A stretch of 64,000 nucleotides of DNA from Pseudomonas sp. LFM046 (GCF_000949385.2 NZ_JYKO02000001.1:4767840-4831839); one strand, 5' to 3'. Counted from the first letter of the stretch, positions 17,857-26,887 are shown. Translations and numbers: made by a program. The notes: generated by a model not told the origin, from the sequence alone.

Positions 17857-18530
17857 CCGATCAGCTTGAGCGTCAGCTGCGCCAGGTTGCGGTCGGCGCG
17901 GATGCCGAAGGTGGCGCGCATGGTGCGCGAAAAGTGCGCGGCATCGGCGAACCCGGCGTCCAGCGCGGCACGGGTCAGCGATTGACCTTCGAGCGCCAGA
18001 CGCAGCGCCAGGCGCAGGCGGCGCCAGAGCACCAGGCGCCGTACCGAGAGCCCCACCTGGTCGCCGAACAGCCGCTCCAGCTGGCTCAGTGACAGACAGG
18101 CCCGTTGCGCCAGGGCCGCCGCGCTGATCTTCTCCTCCAGCAAGGCATCCACCGCCTTCAGGGCGTTGGCGATGCGCGGGTCCAGCCGCTGGCGGGGTGC
18201 CGCCAACAGCACCCCGGCCAGGGTTTCGAGGTCCGCTGGCGCATCGCTGAGCACCTCGCGCAAGGTCGCCGGGTTGAAGGCCAGGGGTTCGGCATAAACC
18301 GCAAGCATGTCCTGGCTGGGGTCCTCGATGGCATGGGCGCGCCTCGACTCGACCAGCAGGAAGCGACCGCCACACGGCTCCCCCTCCAGGGTCAGGCGCA
18401 GCGGCGCGGCCTTGGCCAACAAGGCCTGGTGGGCGTAGTGGGCATGGGTTCGCGCACTGCCGGCGACCCCGTCGAGCAGGCAGAAGTCGTGGGCCATCCA
18501 CAGTGCGCCCTGCCAGGGTGATTCGATCAT
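17853..18530 (-). CDS. AraC family transcriptional regulator
   Basis: A 225-residue regulator with a short cupin-like N-terminal sensing region and a C-terminal double helix-turn-helix (ISAALAQRACLSLSQLERLF read across the first helix pair, then LTRAALDAGFADAAHFSRTMRATFG). The start is the ATG at 18530 because AGGAGG (18537-18542) lies 6 bases before it; an open frame continues 36 codons upstream without support. It is convergent with the hydroxylase gene and followed upstream by a REP-like element. The target genes are unknown. Confidence 0.88.
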   Translation of the reverse strand: MIESPWQGALWMAHDFCLLDGVAGSARTHAHYAHQALLAKAAPLRLTLEGEPCGGRFLLVESRRAHAIEDPSQDMLAVYAEPLAFNPATLREVLSDAPADLETLAGVLLAAPRQRLDPRIANALKAVDALLEEKISAAALAQRACLSLSQLERLFGDQVGLSVRRLVLWRRLRLALRLALEGQSLTRAALDAGFADAAHFSRTMRATFGIRADRNLAQLTLKLIG

Positions 18531-18608
18531 CAAGGGCCTCCTGCCGGTTCCGGGGCAGACAGCAATAGCTGCCTGGTGCCGGCTCGGCAAGGGGCGTGCA
18601 TGGGGCGC

Positions 18609-18656
18609 ATCCACTGTGGGGGCTAATTCATTCGCCAAGCAGGGCGCAGCCCTGCC
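18609..18656. repeat. REP-like palindrome
   Basis: TGTGGGGGCTAATTCATTCGCC followed by AAGCAGGGC-GCA-GCCCTGC. It fills the space between the AraC gene and the E2 stop codon and belongs to the same family as the elements near 13660, 24800, 27752 and 50229. Confidence 0.65.
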
Positions 18657-19763
18657 CTACGGCTGCTCCAGCGCTTGCACCAATGCCTTGAGGAACCGCG
18701 CCGCTTCACCCCCGGTCACCGCTCGGTGATCGAAGGTCAGCGACAGCGGCAGCACCGGGTGAATCTCCACCTTGCCCTGCCAGGCCACCACTTCATCGCG
18801 GATGCCGCCCGCACCGATGATCGCCACCTGCGGCGGCACCACCACCGGGTTGGCATAGCGACCGAACAACGTGCCGAAGTTGGACAGGGTAATGGTCGCC
18901 CCCATCATTTCCTGCGGCGGAATGGAGCGGGCCTTCACGTCCGCCCGCAACCGCGACATGCCTTCCTTCAGGTCCTCGGCGCTGCGCCCACCGACATTGC
19001 GCAACACCGGCACGAAGAGGCCGTCCGGGGTATCGACGGCAATCCCCAGGTCGAGCTTGTCGTGCTGGCGGATGGACAGGGCGCGGCCGTCGAACCAGCT
19101 GTTGAGGATTGGTTCCACCTCGCAGGCGGCGGCGATGGCCTTGCCGAGGCGGATCAGCGGATCGCGGGCTTCCGGCCAGCGGTGCAGGTCGGCGTCGCCA
19201 AAGATGGTCACCGGCACCACTTCCGCGTGGGAGCGCGCCATGTTGATCGCCATGCTGCGGCGCACGCCCCGAAGCCGCTCGCCACCAAAGCTGTCGCGGG
19301 CGGTCTGGGCGGCCTGTTCCACATCGGCACGGGTCACCAGGCCATCCGGACCGCTGCCGGCCAGCGCGGCCAGTTCCACGCCGAGCTGGCGGGCGAGCTG
19401 GCGCACCGCAGGCGTTGCGCGGGGTGCCAGGTGTTCGCGGGTGGAGGGTGCCGCACCGACGAAGAAGCTGTCGGCCTGAGCGGAGCCGCCGCCTTCCAGG
19501 CGACCGACCACGGTGCCGGCGTCGGCATCGTCGCCCTCATAGCCCAGCAGCGGTTCGCCGACGTGGAGGATGTCGCCCTCCTTACCGAACGTCCTGGCCA
19601 CCACGCCATCGTAGGGGGCGGGAATGTCCACCAGGGCCTTGGCGGTTTCCACCGAGACCAGGAGTTGGTCGGCCTTGACGCTTTCCCCCACCTTCACGTG
19701 CCACTCCACGATCTCGGCTTCCTGCAGGCCCTCCCCCAGGTCGGGCAGTTTGAAATATTTCAT
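18657..19763 (-). CDS. 2-oxoacid dehydrogenase E2 component (dihydrolipoamide acyltransferase)
   Basis: A 368-residue acyltransferase. One lipoyl domain (about 1-78) has the lipoyl-lysine in VETAKALVDIP. A peripheral subunit-binding domain follows (ATPAVRQLARQLGVELAAL..GLVTRADV, about 115-155), then the catalytic domain. The active-site motif reads DHRAVTGGEAARF, with Thr-Gly where the common form is HRxxDG. It is the last gene of ldh-E1alpha-E1beta-E2. As in the P. aeruginosa PA3415-PA3418 cluster, no E3 gene is present, so lipoamide dehydrogenase must come from another locus. Confidence 0.92.
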   Translation of the reverse strand: MKYFKLPDLGEGLQEAEIVEWHVKVGESVKADQLLVSVETAKALVDIPAPYDGVVARTFGKEGDILHVGEPLLGYEGDDADAGTVVGRLEGGGSAQADSFFVGAAPSTREHLAPRATPAVRQLARQLGVELAALAGSGPDGLVTRADVEQAAQTARDSFGGERLRGVRRSMAINMARSHAEVVPVTIFGDADLHRWPEARDPLIRLGKAIAAACEVEPILNSWFDGRALSIRQHDKLDLGIAVDTPDGLFVPVLRNVGGRSAEDLKEGMSRLRADVKARSIPPQEMMGATITLSNFGTLFGRYANPVVVPPQVAIIGAGGIRDEVVAWQGKVEIHPVLPLSLTFDHRAVTGGEAARFLKALVQALEQP

Positions 19764-19773
19764 CGTGCTCTCC

Positions 19774-20775
19774 TCAGGCGTAGTTCAGCACCAGGTCGCA
19801 GGCCGCGAGGATGTCCTCGGGGGCGGGTATGTAGAGCTGTTCCAGGCGGTACAAGGGCGGCGGAATGTCCGGCGCGGTGACCCGCTGGATGGGCGCATGC
19901 AGGTCGAGCAGTGCCCGCTCGTAGAGACTCGCGGCGATCTCCGCCCCCACACCGCAGCTGCGCGGTGCCTCGTGGACGATGACGCAGCGTCCGGTCTTGC
20001 GCACCGAGGCTTCCAGGGTGTCCAGGTCCAGCGGCTTGATGCTGGCGACGTCGATCACCTCGGCGGAGATGCCCTGCTCTTCCAGCTTCGCGGCGGCCTG
20101 CAGGGTTTCGTGGACGCTGGCGCCCCAGCTCACCAGGGTGAGGTCCGAGCCCTCGCGCAGGGTGAAGCAGCTGTCCAGCGGCAGGCGCTTGCCGTCGTCG
20201 ATGATCGGCTGCGGGTTCATCCGGTAGAGCCGCGTGGGCTCGAGGAAGATCACCGGGTCCGGGTCGTCGATGGCCGCCAGCAGCAGTCCGTAGGCCCGCG
20301 CCGGGGAGGACGGGATCACCACGCGCAGCCCGGGGATGTGGGCGAACAGCGCTTCGGTGCTTTCGCTGTGGTGTTCTGGCGCGCGGATGCCGGCACCCAT
20401 GGGGCTGCGCAGCACCATCGGGCAGCTCAGCCGGCCACGGGTACGGCAGCGGAGGCGGCTGGCGTGGGACACCAGGTGTTCCATGGCGGCGTAGATGAAG
20501 CCGAGGAACTGGATTTCCATCACCGGCTTGAGGCCCTGGGCGGCCATGCCCACGGCGAGGCCGGCGATCATGGTTTCCGCCAGCGGCGTGTCGATCACCC
20601 GCTTGAAGCCGAAGCGGTCCCGCAGGCCGAGGGTGGCGCGGAACACGCCGCCGTTGACGCCCACGTCCTCACCCAGGACCACGACGTTCTCGTCTTCCTG
20701 CATGGCGCGGTGCAGGGCCAGGTTGACGGCTTCCAGCAGGGCGCGTTTTTCGATGGAGGTATTGAGGTTAGTCAT
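19774..20775 (-). CDS. 2-oxoacid dehydrogenase E1 beta subunit
   Basis: A 333-residue transketolase-like subunit. LNTSIEKRALLEAVNLALHRAM starts the typical N-terminal region; GEDVGVNGGVFRATLGL, EIQFLGFIYAAMEHL and PMGAGIRAPEHHSESTEALFAHIPGL (two motifs) are conserved. Its ATG overlaps the stop of the alpha-subunit gene by 8 bases and has GGAGG upstream, so the two subunits are translated together. With E1 alpha it decarboxylates a 2-oxoacid with thiamine diphosphate; pyruvate or branched-chain oxoacids are both possible. Confidence 0.93.
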   Translation of the reverse strand: MTNLNTSIEKRALLEAVNLALHRAMQEDENVVVLGEDVGVNGGVFRATLGLRDRFGFKRVIDTPLAETMIAGLAVGMAAQGLKPVMEIQFLGFIYAAMEHLVSHASRLRCRTRGRLSCPMVLRSPMGAGIRAPEHHSESTEALFAHIPGLRVVIPSSPARAYGLLLAAIDDPDPVIFLEPTRLYRMNPQPIIDDGKRLPLDSCFTLREGSDLTLVSWGASVHETLQAAAKLEEQGISAEVIDVASIKPLDLDTLEASVRKTGRCVIVHEAPRSCGVGAEIAASLYERALLDLHAPIQRVTAPDIPPPLYRLEQLYIPAPEDILAACDLVLNYA

Positions 20776-21859
20776 GATGGCTGTCCTCCCGACGGGAGAC
20801 CCGTTCCATCAGCATTTCGCGTTGTTCACCCAGGGCCGCCGGCCAGCGTGCGTAGACGTGGTCGAGCACCGCCTCCACCGGCTGGGTGCCGGCGCTTTCG
20901 AACCTGTCCACGGCGGCCTGCACCTGGCGCTGGCAATCGGCAATGAGCGCCTGTTCGCGGCCTTCGTCCCAGACCTTGTGGGAGGCGAGGAAGGCCTGCA
21001 GACGCTTGATGGGCTCTTCCTGCCAGGCCGCCTTCACTTCCTCGGCGCTGCGGTAGCGGGTGGCGTCGTCGGCGGTGGTGTGGTCGCCCAGGCGGTAGCT
21101 GATGCATTCCAGCAGGATCGGCCCCTTGCCGTGGCGGGCGCGGTCCAGCGACCACTGCACGCGGTCGTAGACCGCCAGCACATCGTTGCCGTCCACCTGC
21201 TCGCCGTGGAAACCGGCGCCAATGGCCTTCTGCGCCAAGGTGGGCGCGCCGCTCTGGATGCGCCGGGGCACCGAGATGGCCCACTGGTTGTTGTTCACCA
21301 CGAAGACCACCGGCAGTTGCCAGGCGCCCGCCACGTTCAGGGCTTCGAGGAAGTCGCCCTTGCTGGTGGCGCCGTCGCCGCAGGTGGTGACCACGGCCCG
21401 GTGCTGGCCACGGATCTTGATCGCCGTGGCGACACCGCAGGCATGCAGGGCCTGGGTGGCGATGGGCACGCAAATGGGGAAGTCCTCTTTCGAGCGCGGG
21501 TCCTGGAAATCGCTGCCGCGTTCGTCACCGCCCCAGTAGAGGAGGATTTCCTCCATGCCGACGCCGCGCATCAGTTGCACGGCGGTGTCGCGGTAGTAGG
21601 GCACCAGCACGTCCTCGGCGCGCAACAGGCTGCCGATGGCGACGCCGATGGCTTCCTGGCCCAGGGTCGGGGCGTAGGTGCCGATGCGCCCGGTGCGTTG
21701 CAGGGCCACCGCCTTCTGGTCGAAGAGGCGGGTCAGCACCATGCGGCGGTAGAGGTCGGTGAGCAGGTTGAAATCGTCGGCCCAGGCCGGCAGTTCGCCG
21801 ACCAGCCGCCCCTCGGGGTCGAGGAAGCGCGTATAGGGCAGTTCGATCCGGTTGGACAT
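20768..21859 (-). CDS. 2-oxoacid dehydrogenase E1 alpha subunit
   Basis: A 363-residue thiamine-diphosphate subunit. The TPP motif runs from GDGATSKGDFLEALNVAG to VVNNNQWAIS. TYAPTLGQEAIGVAIG and YYRDTAVQLMRGVG are conserved substrate-channel regions, and the phosphorylation-loop region YRLGDHTTADDATRYR is present. The ATG at 21859 has a GGAG site and fits the family start. It is usually annotated as pyruvate dehydrogenase E1 alpha in Pseudomonas, but the neighbouring leucine dehydrogenase gene would supply branched-chain 2-oxoacids, so substrate is uncertain. Confidence 0.93.
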   Translation of the reverse strand: MSNRIELPYTRFLDPEGRLVGELPAWADDFNLLTDLYRRMVLTRLFDQKAVALQRTGRIGTYAPTLGQEAIGVAIGSLLRAEDVLVPYYRDTAVQLMRGVGMEEILLYWGGDERGSDFQDPRSKEDFPICVPIATQALHACGVATAIKIRGQHRAVVTTCGDGATSKGDFLEALNVAGAWQLPVVFVVNNNQWAISVPRRIQSGAPTLAQKAIGAGFHGEQVDGNDVLAVYDRVQWSLDRARHGKGPILLECISYRLGDHTTADDATRYRSAEEVKAAWQEEPIKRLQAFLASHKVWDEGREQALIADCQRQVQAAVDRFESAGTQPVEAVLDHVYARWPAALGEQREMLMERVSRREDSHHD

Positions 21860-21951
21860 GGCGGTTCTCCTAACACCTTTTGGGTGCATTCACAGGGCCC
21901 GGGGCTTGTGGCTCCGGGAGCTCGCGGGCCGGGCCGCTGGTTGGCGGCCGT

Positions 21952-22971
21952 TCAGCCGAACAGCAGGCGCTCGGCCAGGGCGTCGGCGACCCGTGCGGGG
22001 GATCGCTTGTCGGCCTGGGCGTGCGCGTAGATCTCGGTGAGTCGCTGGCTGATCCGCGACAAGTGCGCGGTGATCGCCGACAACCCTTCGCCCTTGTGCT
22101 TGAGGGCGACGTAAATGAGCCCGCCGGAATTGATCACGTAGTCCGGCGCATACAGGATTCCCCGAGCTTCCATCTCGTCAGCGATCTCGGACCCGGCCAG
22201 TTGGTTGTTCGCTGCGCCAGCCACGGCTGCGCAACGCAACTGACCCACGGTCTGGGCATTGAGCACGCCACCGAGGCCGCAGGGGGCGAGGATGTCGCAC
22301 GGGGTGGTGAGGAACGCATCGGCGGCCACCGGCTGGGCGCCGAGTTGCTCGATGGCCAGTTGCACACGGCCGGCGTCGAGGTCGCTGACCAGAAGCTCCG
22401 CCCCCACCGCATGGAGCTGTTCGGCCAGGGCGTAACCGACGTGGCCGAGGCCCTGCACAGCAACGCGCAGGCCTTCCAGGTCATCACTGCCGAGGCGCGC
22501 ATGGGCGGTGGCGCGGATGCCGGCGAAGACGCCAAGGGCGGTGTGCGGCGAGGGGTCGCCGGCGGCGGTGGTGCTGGTGACGTGGCGGGTCTGCTGGGCG
22601 ATGCAGTCCATGTCGGCGCTGGAGGTGCCGCTGTCCACCGCGGTGATGTAGCGGCCGTTGAGGGATTCGATCATCCGCCCGAAGGCTTCGAACAGCGCCC
22701 CACGGTTTTCCACATGCCCTGGGCGGATGATGACCGCCTTGCCGCCGCCCTGGTCGAGGCCGGCCAGCGCCGCCTTGTAGCTCATGCCCTGGGCGAGGCG
22801 AATGGCGTCGCGGATAGCGCTTTCATCATCGGGGTAGGCGAGGTAGCGGCACCCGCCCAAGGCAGGTCCGAGGCGGGTGTTGTGGATGGCGATGATGGCC
22901 TTGAGTCCGGTAGCGGGATCGTTGGCGAGGTGCAACGCCTCCAGCCGGGCGGCTTCCATCATGGCAAACAT
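21952..22971 (-). CDS. ldh: Leucine dehydrogenase (Glu/Leu/Phe/Val dehydrogenase family)
   Basis: A 339-residue NAD-dependent amino-acid dehydrogenase. The substrate-binding GGCRYLAYPDD, catalytic lysine in LDQGGGKAVIIRP, and Rossmann motif VAVQGLGHVGYALAE are present; ILAPCGLGGVLNA and GAANNQLAG are conserved. The start is the ATG at 22971 with GGGAG upstream; a long upstream extension of the frame is antisense to the next gene and rejected. It reversibly deaminates leucine, valine or isoleucine to 2-oxoacids. It begins the operon that continues with E1 alpha 92 bp later. Confidence 0.93.
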   Translation of the reverse strand: MFAMMEAARLEALHLANDPATGLKAIIAIHNTRLGPALGGCRYLAYPDDESAIRDAIRLAQGMSYKAALAGLDQGGGKAVIIRPGHVENRGALFEAFGRMIESLNGRYITAVDSGTSSADMDCIAQQTRHVTSTTAAGDPSPHTALGVFAGIRATAHARLGSDDLEGLRVAVQGLGHVGYALAEQLHAVGAELLVSDLDAGRVQLAIEQLGAQPVAADAFLTTPCDILAPCGLGGVLNAQTVGQLRCAAVAGAANNQLAGSEIADEMEARGILYAPDYVINSGGLIYVALKHKGEGLSAITAHLSRISQRLTEIYAHAQADKRSPARVADALAERLLFG

Positions 22972-23134
22972 GGCGGTCTCCCTTCCTGACTTTAGGGCCA
23001 GTATAGGACGAGCTGCGCGGTCCGCCCCCTCGCATCCGGACATAAGCTGGAAGGCCGAGATAACCAAGGCCCGGATGCCTACTGGACGAAAATCAACCCG
23101 TTCGCTACAAGGAAACATCCCCTCGGAGATGTCC

Positions 23135-23938
23135 ATGGAACCGCGCCAACGCTGTCTGGAATGCCTCGAACGCGACCCGCCCGCCCTGCTGGAGGCAGCC
23201 CTGTGGATCGCCGCCGAGCATGATCCGAGGCTGAACCCCGAACAGGTCCTGCGGGACTTCGGCGGGCTGCTCCAATTGGTGGCCGCGGGCCTGCCGAACC
23301 TGCCACCGGCGGAACTGGCGCAGCCGCTGCTGCGGCGCATGAACGAGCTGGACTTCCACGAAGACGACGACACACCCCTCAGGCCACGCGCGGCGCTGCT
23401 GCCGCAGGTGCTGGCGCGGCGCCGGGGCCAGCCGCTGTCCTTGGCGCTGATCGCCCTGGCGCTGGCCGCACGGCTGGGGATTCCCCTGGACGGGGTGAAC
23501 TTCCCGGGGCACTTCCTGTTGCGGGTGCCGGGGGCCGACCACCTGCTCGACCCCAGCAGTGGCCGCCGCCTCTACACCCGCGACTGCCGTGACCTGCTGG
23601 TGCGGATGCAGGGGCCCCAGGCCGAGCTCCAGGCCGTGCACCTGCAGACCGCCAGCCCGAAGGAGATGATCCAGCGCCTGTCGCGCAACCTGCGCATGCT
23701 GCATCTGGACGCGGGCGAATCCCTGGCCGCCCTGAAGGACGCCGAGCGCGTGCTGCAACTCGGCCCGCCGACCATGCACGACCACCTGGCCCGCGCCGAC
23801 ATTTACCAGCGGCTGGATTGCCCCCAGGCCGAGCGCTACGACCTGGAACGCGCCCTGCTGCTCTGCGACAACCCTGCCCAACACCTCCAGCTCGCCCAAC
23901 GGTTGCGCCGGCTGGGGCATGTTCAGGCGCTGCATTGA
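23135..23938 (+). CDS. SirB1-like transglutaminase-fold protein with TPR region
   Basis: A 267-residue cytoplasmic protein. The N-terminal two-thirds match the transglutaminase-like SirB1 domain (RMNELDFHEDDD, RRGQPLSLALIALALAARLGIPLDGVNFPGHFLLRV in parts, DPSSGRRL), and the C-terminal helices form a TPR-like segment (SLAALKDAERVLQLGP). Catalytic function is unproven in this family. The ATG at 23135 was preferred because GGAG lies 6 bases upstream; an in-frame ATG at 23129 is also possible. It is divergent from ldh, as in PA3419/PA3418. Confidence 0.85.
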   Translation: MEPRQRCLECLERDPPALLEAALWIAAEHDPRLNPEQVLRDFGGLLQLVAAGLPNLPPAELAQPLLRRMNELDFHEDDDTPLRPRAALLPQVLARRRGQPLSLALIALALAARLGIPLDGVNFPGHFLLRVPGADHLLDPSSGRRLYTRDCRDLLVRMQGPQAELQAVHLQTASPKEMIQRLSRNLRMLHLDAGESLAALKDAERVLQLGPPTMHDHLARADIYQRLDCPQAERYDLERALLLCDNPAQHLQLAQRLRRLGHVQALH

Positions 23939-23991
23939 AGGCCCTCGGCGGCTCGGGCATGCTTTGAGCGTCTCGTCACCGTAACCGCCCC

Positions 23992-24783
23992 ATGAGTTCG
24001 CCCGACCAAGTCCCCGATCCGCAGACCACCGCCACCCGCGACGTGGTGATGCGCTACCACCTGAGCTGGAAGGCTCGCGACATCGACGCCGTGCTCGCGC
24101 TCTACCACCCCGACGTGGAATACAACGACTTCTTCCAGAACCGCTGCATGCACCGCGAGGAGCTGGCGGACTATGTCCGCGCCACCATGCCCAGCGGCCC
24201 CGTGGACTTCCTCGAACACAACGACCGCATCCGCGTCGACGGCGATACCGCCTTCATCCAGTACGCCATCAGCGTTGCGGGCGGCGGCACCTTCCGCGCC
24301 AGCGAGGCCATCACAGTGCGCGACGGCCTGATCTGGCGGATCAACGAGTACGCCCTGCTGGTCAAGCCCGCCGCCAGGCCCGGCCAGGATTCGACGCAAC
24401 GGCCCGCCGCCAGCCGCCTGGGCCTGTCCGCTCGCCAGCTGAGCCTGCTGGCGCGGGACCTGGAGGACTACTTCCAGCGCTCCCAGCCCTACCTCGACCC
24501 GGCCCTGGACCTGCACCAGGTGGCCAGTGCCACGGGCTACACCCGCAACCAGATTTCCTACCTGCTGAACCAGATGCTCGGCCAAAGCTTCTACCAGTAC
24601 GTCAACCAGGCGCGCCTGGCGCACCTGCTCAACCTGCTGCAGACCGCCGTGCCACCCGTGCGCATCGACGAACTGGCCTTCAGCGCCGGCTTCAACTCCC
24701 TCTCCGCCTTCTACCGCTGCTTCCGCCAGCACACCGGGCTGTCGCCCAAGGCGTATCTCAAACAGCTGCACAAAAGCCTGTAG
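23992..24783 (+). CDS. AraC family regulator with N-terminal SnoaL-like domain
   Basis: A 263-residue protein. Residues about 12-125 form a SnoaL/NTF2-like domain (VMRYHLSWKARDIDAVLALYHPDVEYNDFF in parts, IRVDGDTAFIQYAI, ITVRDGLIWRINEY), a fold that binds small hydrophobic ligands. Residues about 160-260 are an AraC DNA-binding domain (LHQVASATGYTRNQISYLLN, VRIDELAFSAGFNSLSAFYR). The combination suggests direct ligand sensing by the SnoaL part, which is inference. It follows the transglutaminase-like gene by 53 bp on the same strand and may be co-transcribed. Targets unknown. Confidence 0.88.
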   Translation: MSSPDQVPDPQTTATRDVVMRYHLSWKARDIDAVLALYHPDVEYNDFFQNRCMHREELADYVRATMPSGPVDFLEHNDRIRVDGDTAFIQYAISVAGGGTFRASEAITVRDGLIWRINEYALLVKPAARPGQDSTQRPAASRLGLSARQLSLLARDLEDYFQRSQPYLDPALDLHQVASATGYTRNQISYLLNQMLGQSFYQYVNQARLAHLLNLLQTAVPPVRIDELAFSAGFNSLSAFYRCFRQHTGLSPKAYLKQLHKSL

Positions 24784-24882
24784 CGGCGATTTCAATCGCC
24801 AAGCAGGCCGAAGGCCTGCCCTGCCGGGCCAATGGGGTAGCTGCGCTGCCCTTGGCGAATGAATTCGCCCCTACCATCCATC
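24783..24882. repeat. Paired REP-like palindromes
   Basis: Two elements face each other: GGCGATTTCAATCGCCAAGC at the left and GGCGAATGAATTCGCC with GGGGTAG at the right, with GCAGGCC/GGCCTGC and GGGTAGC blocks between. The rest of the 203-bp gap before 24987 contains only the promoter of the next gene. Confidence 0.7.
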
Positions 24883-24986
24883 TCCCACCCAAACCATCGC
24901 ATTCCCAGCGTGCCCGCGCACACGACAGGCGCCCCGCCAGTCTCTAGCCTTGTTCCCGACAACAACCTGTTAACGGGAACCCGCCT

Positions 24987-26393
24987 ATGCAGAACTGGCG
25001 CTCGATCAGCCTGTGGATGGACACACTCGATGAAGACCTCAAGCCGCGACCGGCACTGGCCAGCTCGCTCGAGGTGGATGTGGCCATCATCGGTGCCGGC
25101 TACACCGGGCTGTGGACGGCCTACTACCTGAAGCGCCAGGCCCCCGAACTGAAGATCGCCATTGTCGAAGCCCGCTTCGCAGGCTTCGGCGCCAGCGGTC
25201 GTAATGGCGGCTGGCTGATGGGCAACCTGCTGGGCGAGGATCGCGCCCTGGCGCCGCTGCCTTCCGATGTCCGCAAGGCCTCCTTCGACCTGCTCCACGG
25301 CATTCCCGATGAGGTGGCCGAGGTGCTCCAGCGCGAAGGCATCGACTGCCATTACCGCAAAGCCGGCATCCTCTACTGCGCCGCCCGCTACCCGGAACAG
25401 GAGAAGCGCCTGCGCGACCAGTTGGACGCTCTTCACGCCGAGGGCCTGACCGACGCCGACTACCGCTGGCTCAGCCCCGACGAGTTGAACGGCCAGCTTC
25501 GGGTGGCCAACCCGTTCGGCGGCATCCACACGCCCCACTGCGCCACCATTCAGCCGGCCAAGCTGGTGCGTGGCCTGGCCCGCGCGGTGGAGCGCATGGG
25601 CGTGCAACTGTTCGAGGAAAGCCCCGCCACCCACTGGCAGCCCGGCCTGGTCCAGACCGCCCAGGGCGAGCTCAAGGCCCACTGGGTGGTGCCGGCGGTC
25701 GAGGGCTACGCCGCCAGCCTGCCGCCACTGGGCAAGTACCAGTTGCCGGTGCAGAGCCTGCTGATCGCCACCGAGCCGTTGAGCGACGCGCAATGGCAGG
25801 AGATCGGCCTGGAACATGGCCAGGCCTTCAGCGAGAGCAGCCGCCAGGTCACTTATGCACAGCGCACCGCCGACAACCGCCTGGCCTTCGGTGCCCGTGG
25901 CGGCTACCGCTTCGGCGGTCGGTTGCGGGAGGACTTCCAGCTCAGCGACGACGAAGTCGGCCTGCGCCGCTACCTGCTGGGCGAGCTGTTCCCCCAGCTG
26001 CGCAACGTACGCGTCACCCACAGCTGGGGCGGCAACCTCGGCATGGCCCGACGCTTCCGCCCGCACATGCTGGTGGACCGCAAGAACGGCATCGCCCTCT
26101 CCGGTGGCTACGGCGGTGAAGGGGTGGGCGCCAGCAACCTGGGCGGTCGCACCCTGGCCGACCTGATCCTCGGCAAGGAAAGCCTGCTCACCCGCCAGCC
26201 CTGGGTGCTGGGCGACGGTCCACTGAACCGCCTCAATGCCTGGGAGCCGGAACCCTGCCGCTGGCTCGGCTACAACGCCATCATCCGCAGCTTCGTACAC
26301 GAGGACCGGGTGCTGGCGAACCCTCTCAGCGCGCCCTGGCGCCGTGCCATGGCGCTGAAACTGGCCGACCTGATGGAAGGCCTGATGCACTGA
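24987..26393 (+). CDS. FAD-dependent amine oxidoreductase (PuuB/DAO family)
   Basis: A 468-residue flavoprotein of the D-amino-acid-oxidase fold. The dinucleotide-binding motif AIIGAGYTGLWTAYYLKR (about 31-48) is followed by the conserved FGASGRNGGWLMGNLLG. The C-terminal flavin motif GGYGGEGVGASNLGGRTLADL is typical. Related enzymes oxidise gamma-glutamylputrescine or other amines; substrate unknown. The cupin gene 38 bp downstream is probably in the same operon, a pairing often seen with polyamine or amine catabolism. Confidence 0.9.
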   Translation: MQNWRSISLWMDTLDEDLKPRPALASSLEVDVAIIGAGYTGLWTAYYLKRQAPELKIAIVEARFAGFGASGRNGGWLMGNLLGEDRALAPLPSDVRKASFDLLHGIPDEVAEVLQREGIDCHYRKAGILYCAARYPEQEKRLRDQLDALHAEGLTDADYRWLSPDELNGQLRVANPFGGIHTPHCATIQPAKLVRGLARAVERMGVQLFEESPATHWQPGLVQTAQGELKAHWVVPAVEGYAASLPPLGKYQLPVQSLLIATEPLSDAQWQEIGLEHGQAFSESSRQVTYAQRTADNRLAFGARGGYRFGGRLREDFQLSDDEVGLRRYLLGELFPQLRNVRVTHSWGGNLGMARRFRPHMLVDRKNGIALSGGYGGEGVGASNLGGRTLADLILGKESLLTRQPWVLGDGPLNRLNAWEPEPCRWLGYNAIIRSFVHEDRVLANPLSAPWRRAMALKLADLMEGLMH

Positions 26394-26431
26394 TCCCCGC
26401 ATAACCCCCAATGACTTCGGGAGCCCTAGAC

Positions 26432-26776
26432 ATGAAAGCCACCCTGCTGAAGAACACCCATGAACATCCGCTGTCCGAGCCGACCCCGGTAGCGGTGCCT
26501 ATTGGCGAACCGGTGCCGCATACCCGCGTGCATTCGGTGGAACGCACCGACAACGTGGAAACCGGCGTCTGGGAATGCAGCCCCGGCCGCTTCCGCCGGC
26601 AGATCCGCGAACAGGAGTTCTGCCACTTCACCCACGGCCGCTGCACCTTCACCCCGGATGGCGGCGAGCCCATCGAGATCAACGCGGGCGATGCGCTGCT
26701 GCTGCCGGCCAATAGCCTGGGCGTGTGGGATGTGAAGGAAACCCTGCGCAAGACGTACGTGATCATTTCTCGCTGA
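26432..26776 (+). CDS. Cupin domain protein (DUF861/Cupin_3 type)
   Basis: A 114-residue single-cupin protein. Core strands read TGVWECSPGRFRR, EFCHFTHGRCTFTPDGGEPIEI and GDALLLPANSLGVWDV, matching the (S)-ureidoglycine aminohydrolase-like Cupin_3 group. The typical histidine metal ligands are only partly present, so a binding rather than catalytic role is possible. ATG at 26432 has GGGAG upstream. It probably acts with the FAD oxidoreductase encoded just before it. Confidence 0.82.
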   Translation: MKATLLKNTHEHPLSEPTPVAVPIGEPVPHTRVHSVERTDNVETGVWECSPGRFRRQIREQEFCHFTHGRCTFTPDGGEPIEINAGDALLLPANSLGVWDVKETLRKTYVIISR

Positions 26777-26848
26777 TTGGGATTATCGTCCGATGCCCGG
26801 CGCATTGACGCATGGGTGTCAGGACTGTTCGTCCCCGCCGACGCGAGT

Positions 26849-26887
26849 CACCCCTCTACCTCTGGGAGAGGGGCCGGGGGTGAGGGC
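26849..26887. repeat. Palindromic intergenic repeat (CCCCTCTACC type)
   Basis: TCACCCCTCTACCTCTGGGA and the following GAGGGGCCGGGGGTGAGG form a long imperfect hairpin (CACCCC..CTC / GAG..GGGGTG). It is a different repeat family from the GTAGGGGCGAAT elements. No gene is visible in 26777-26945. Confidence 0.55.
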
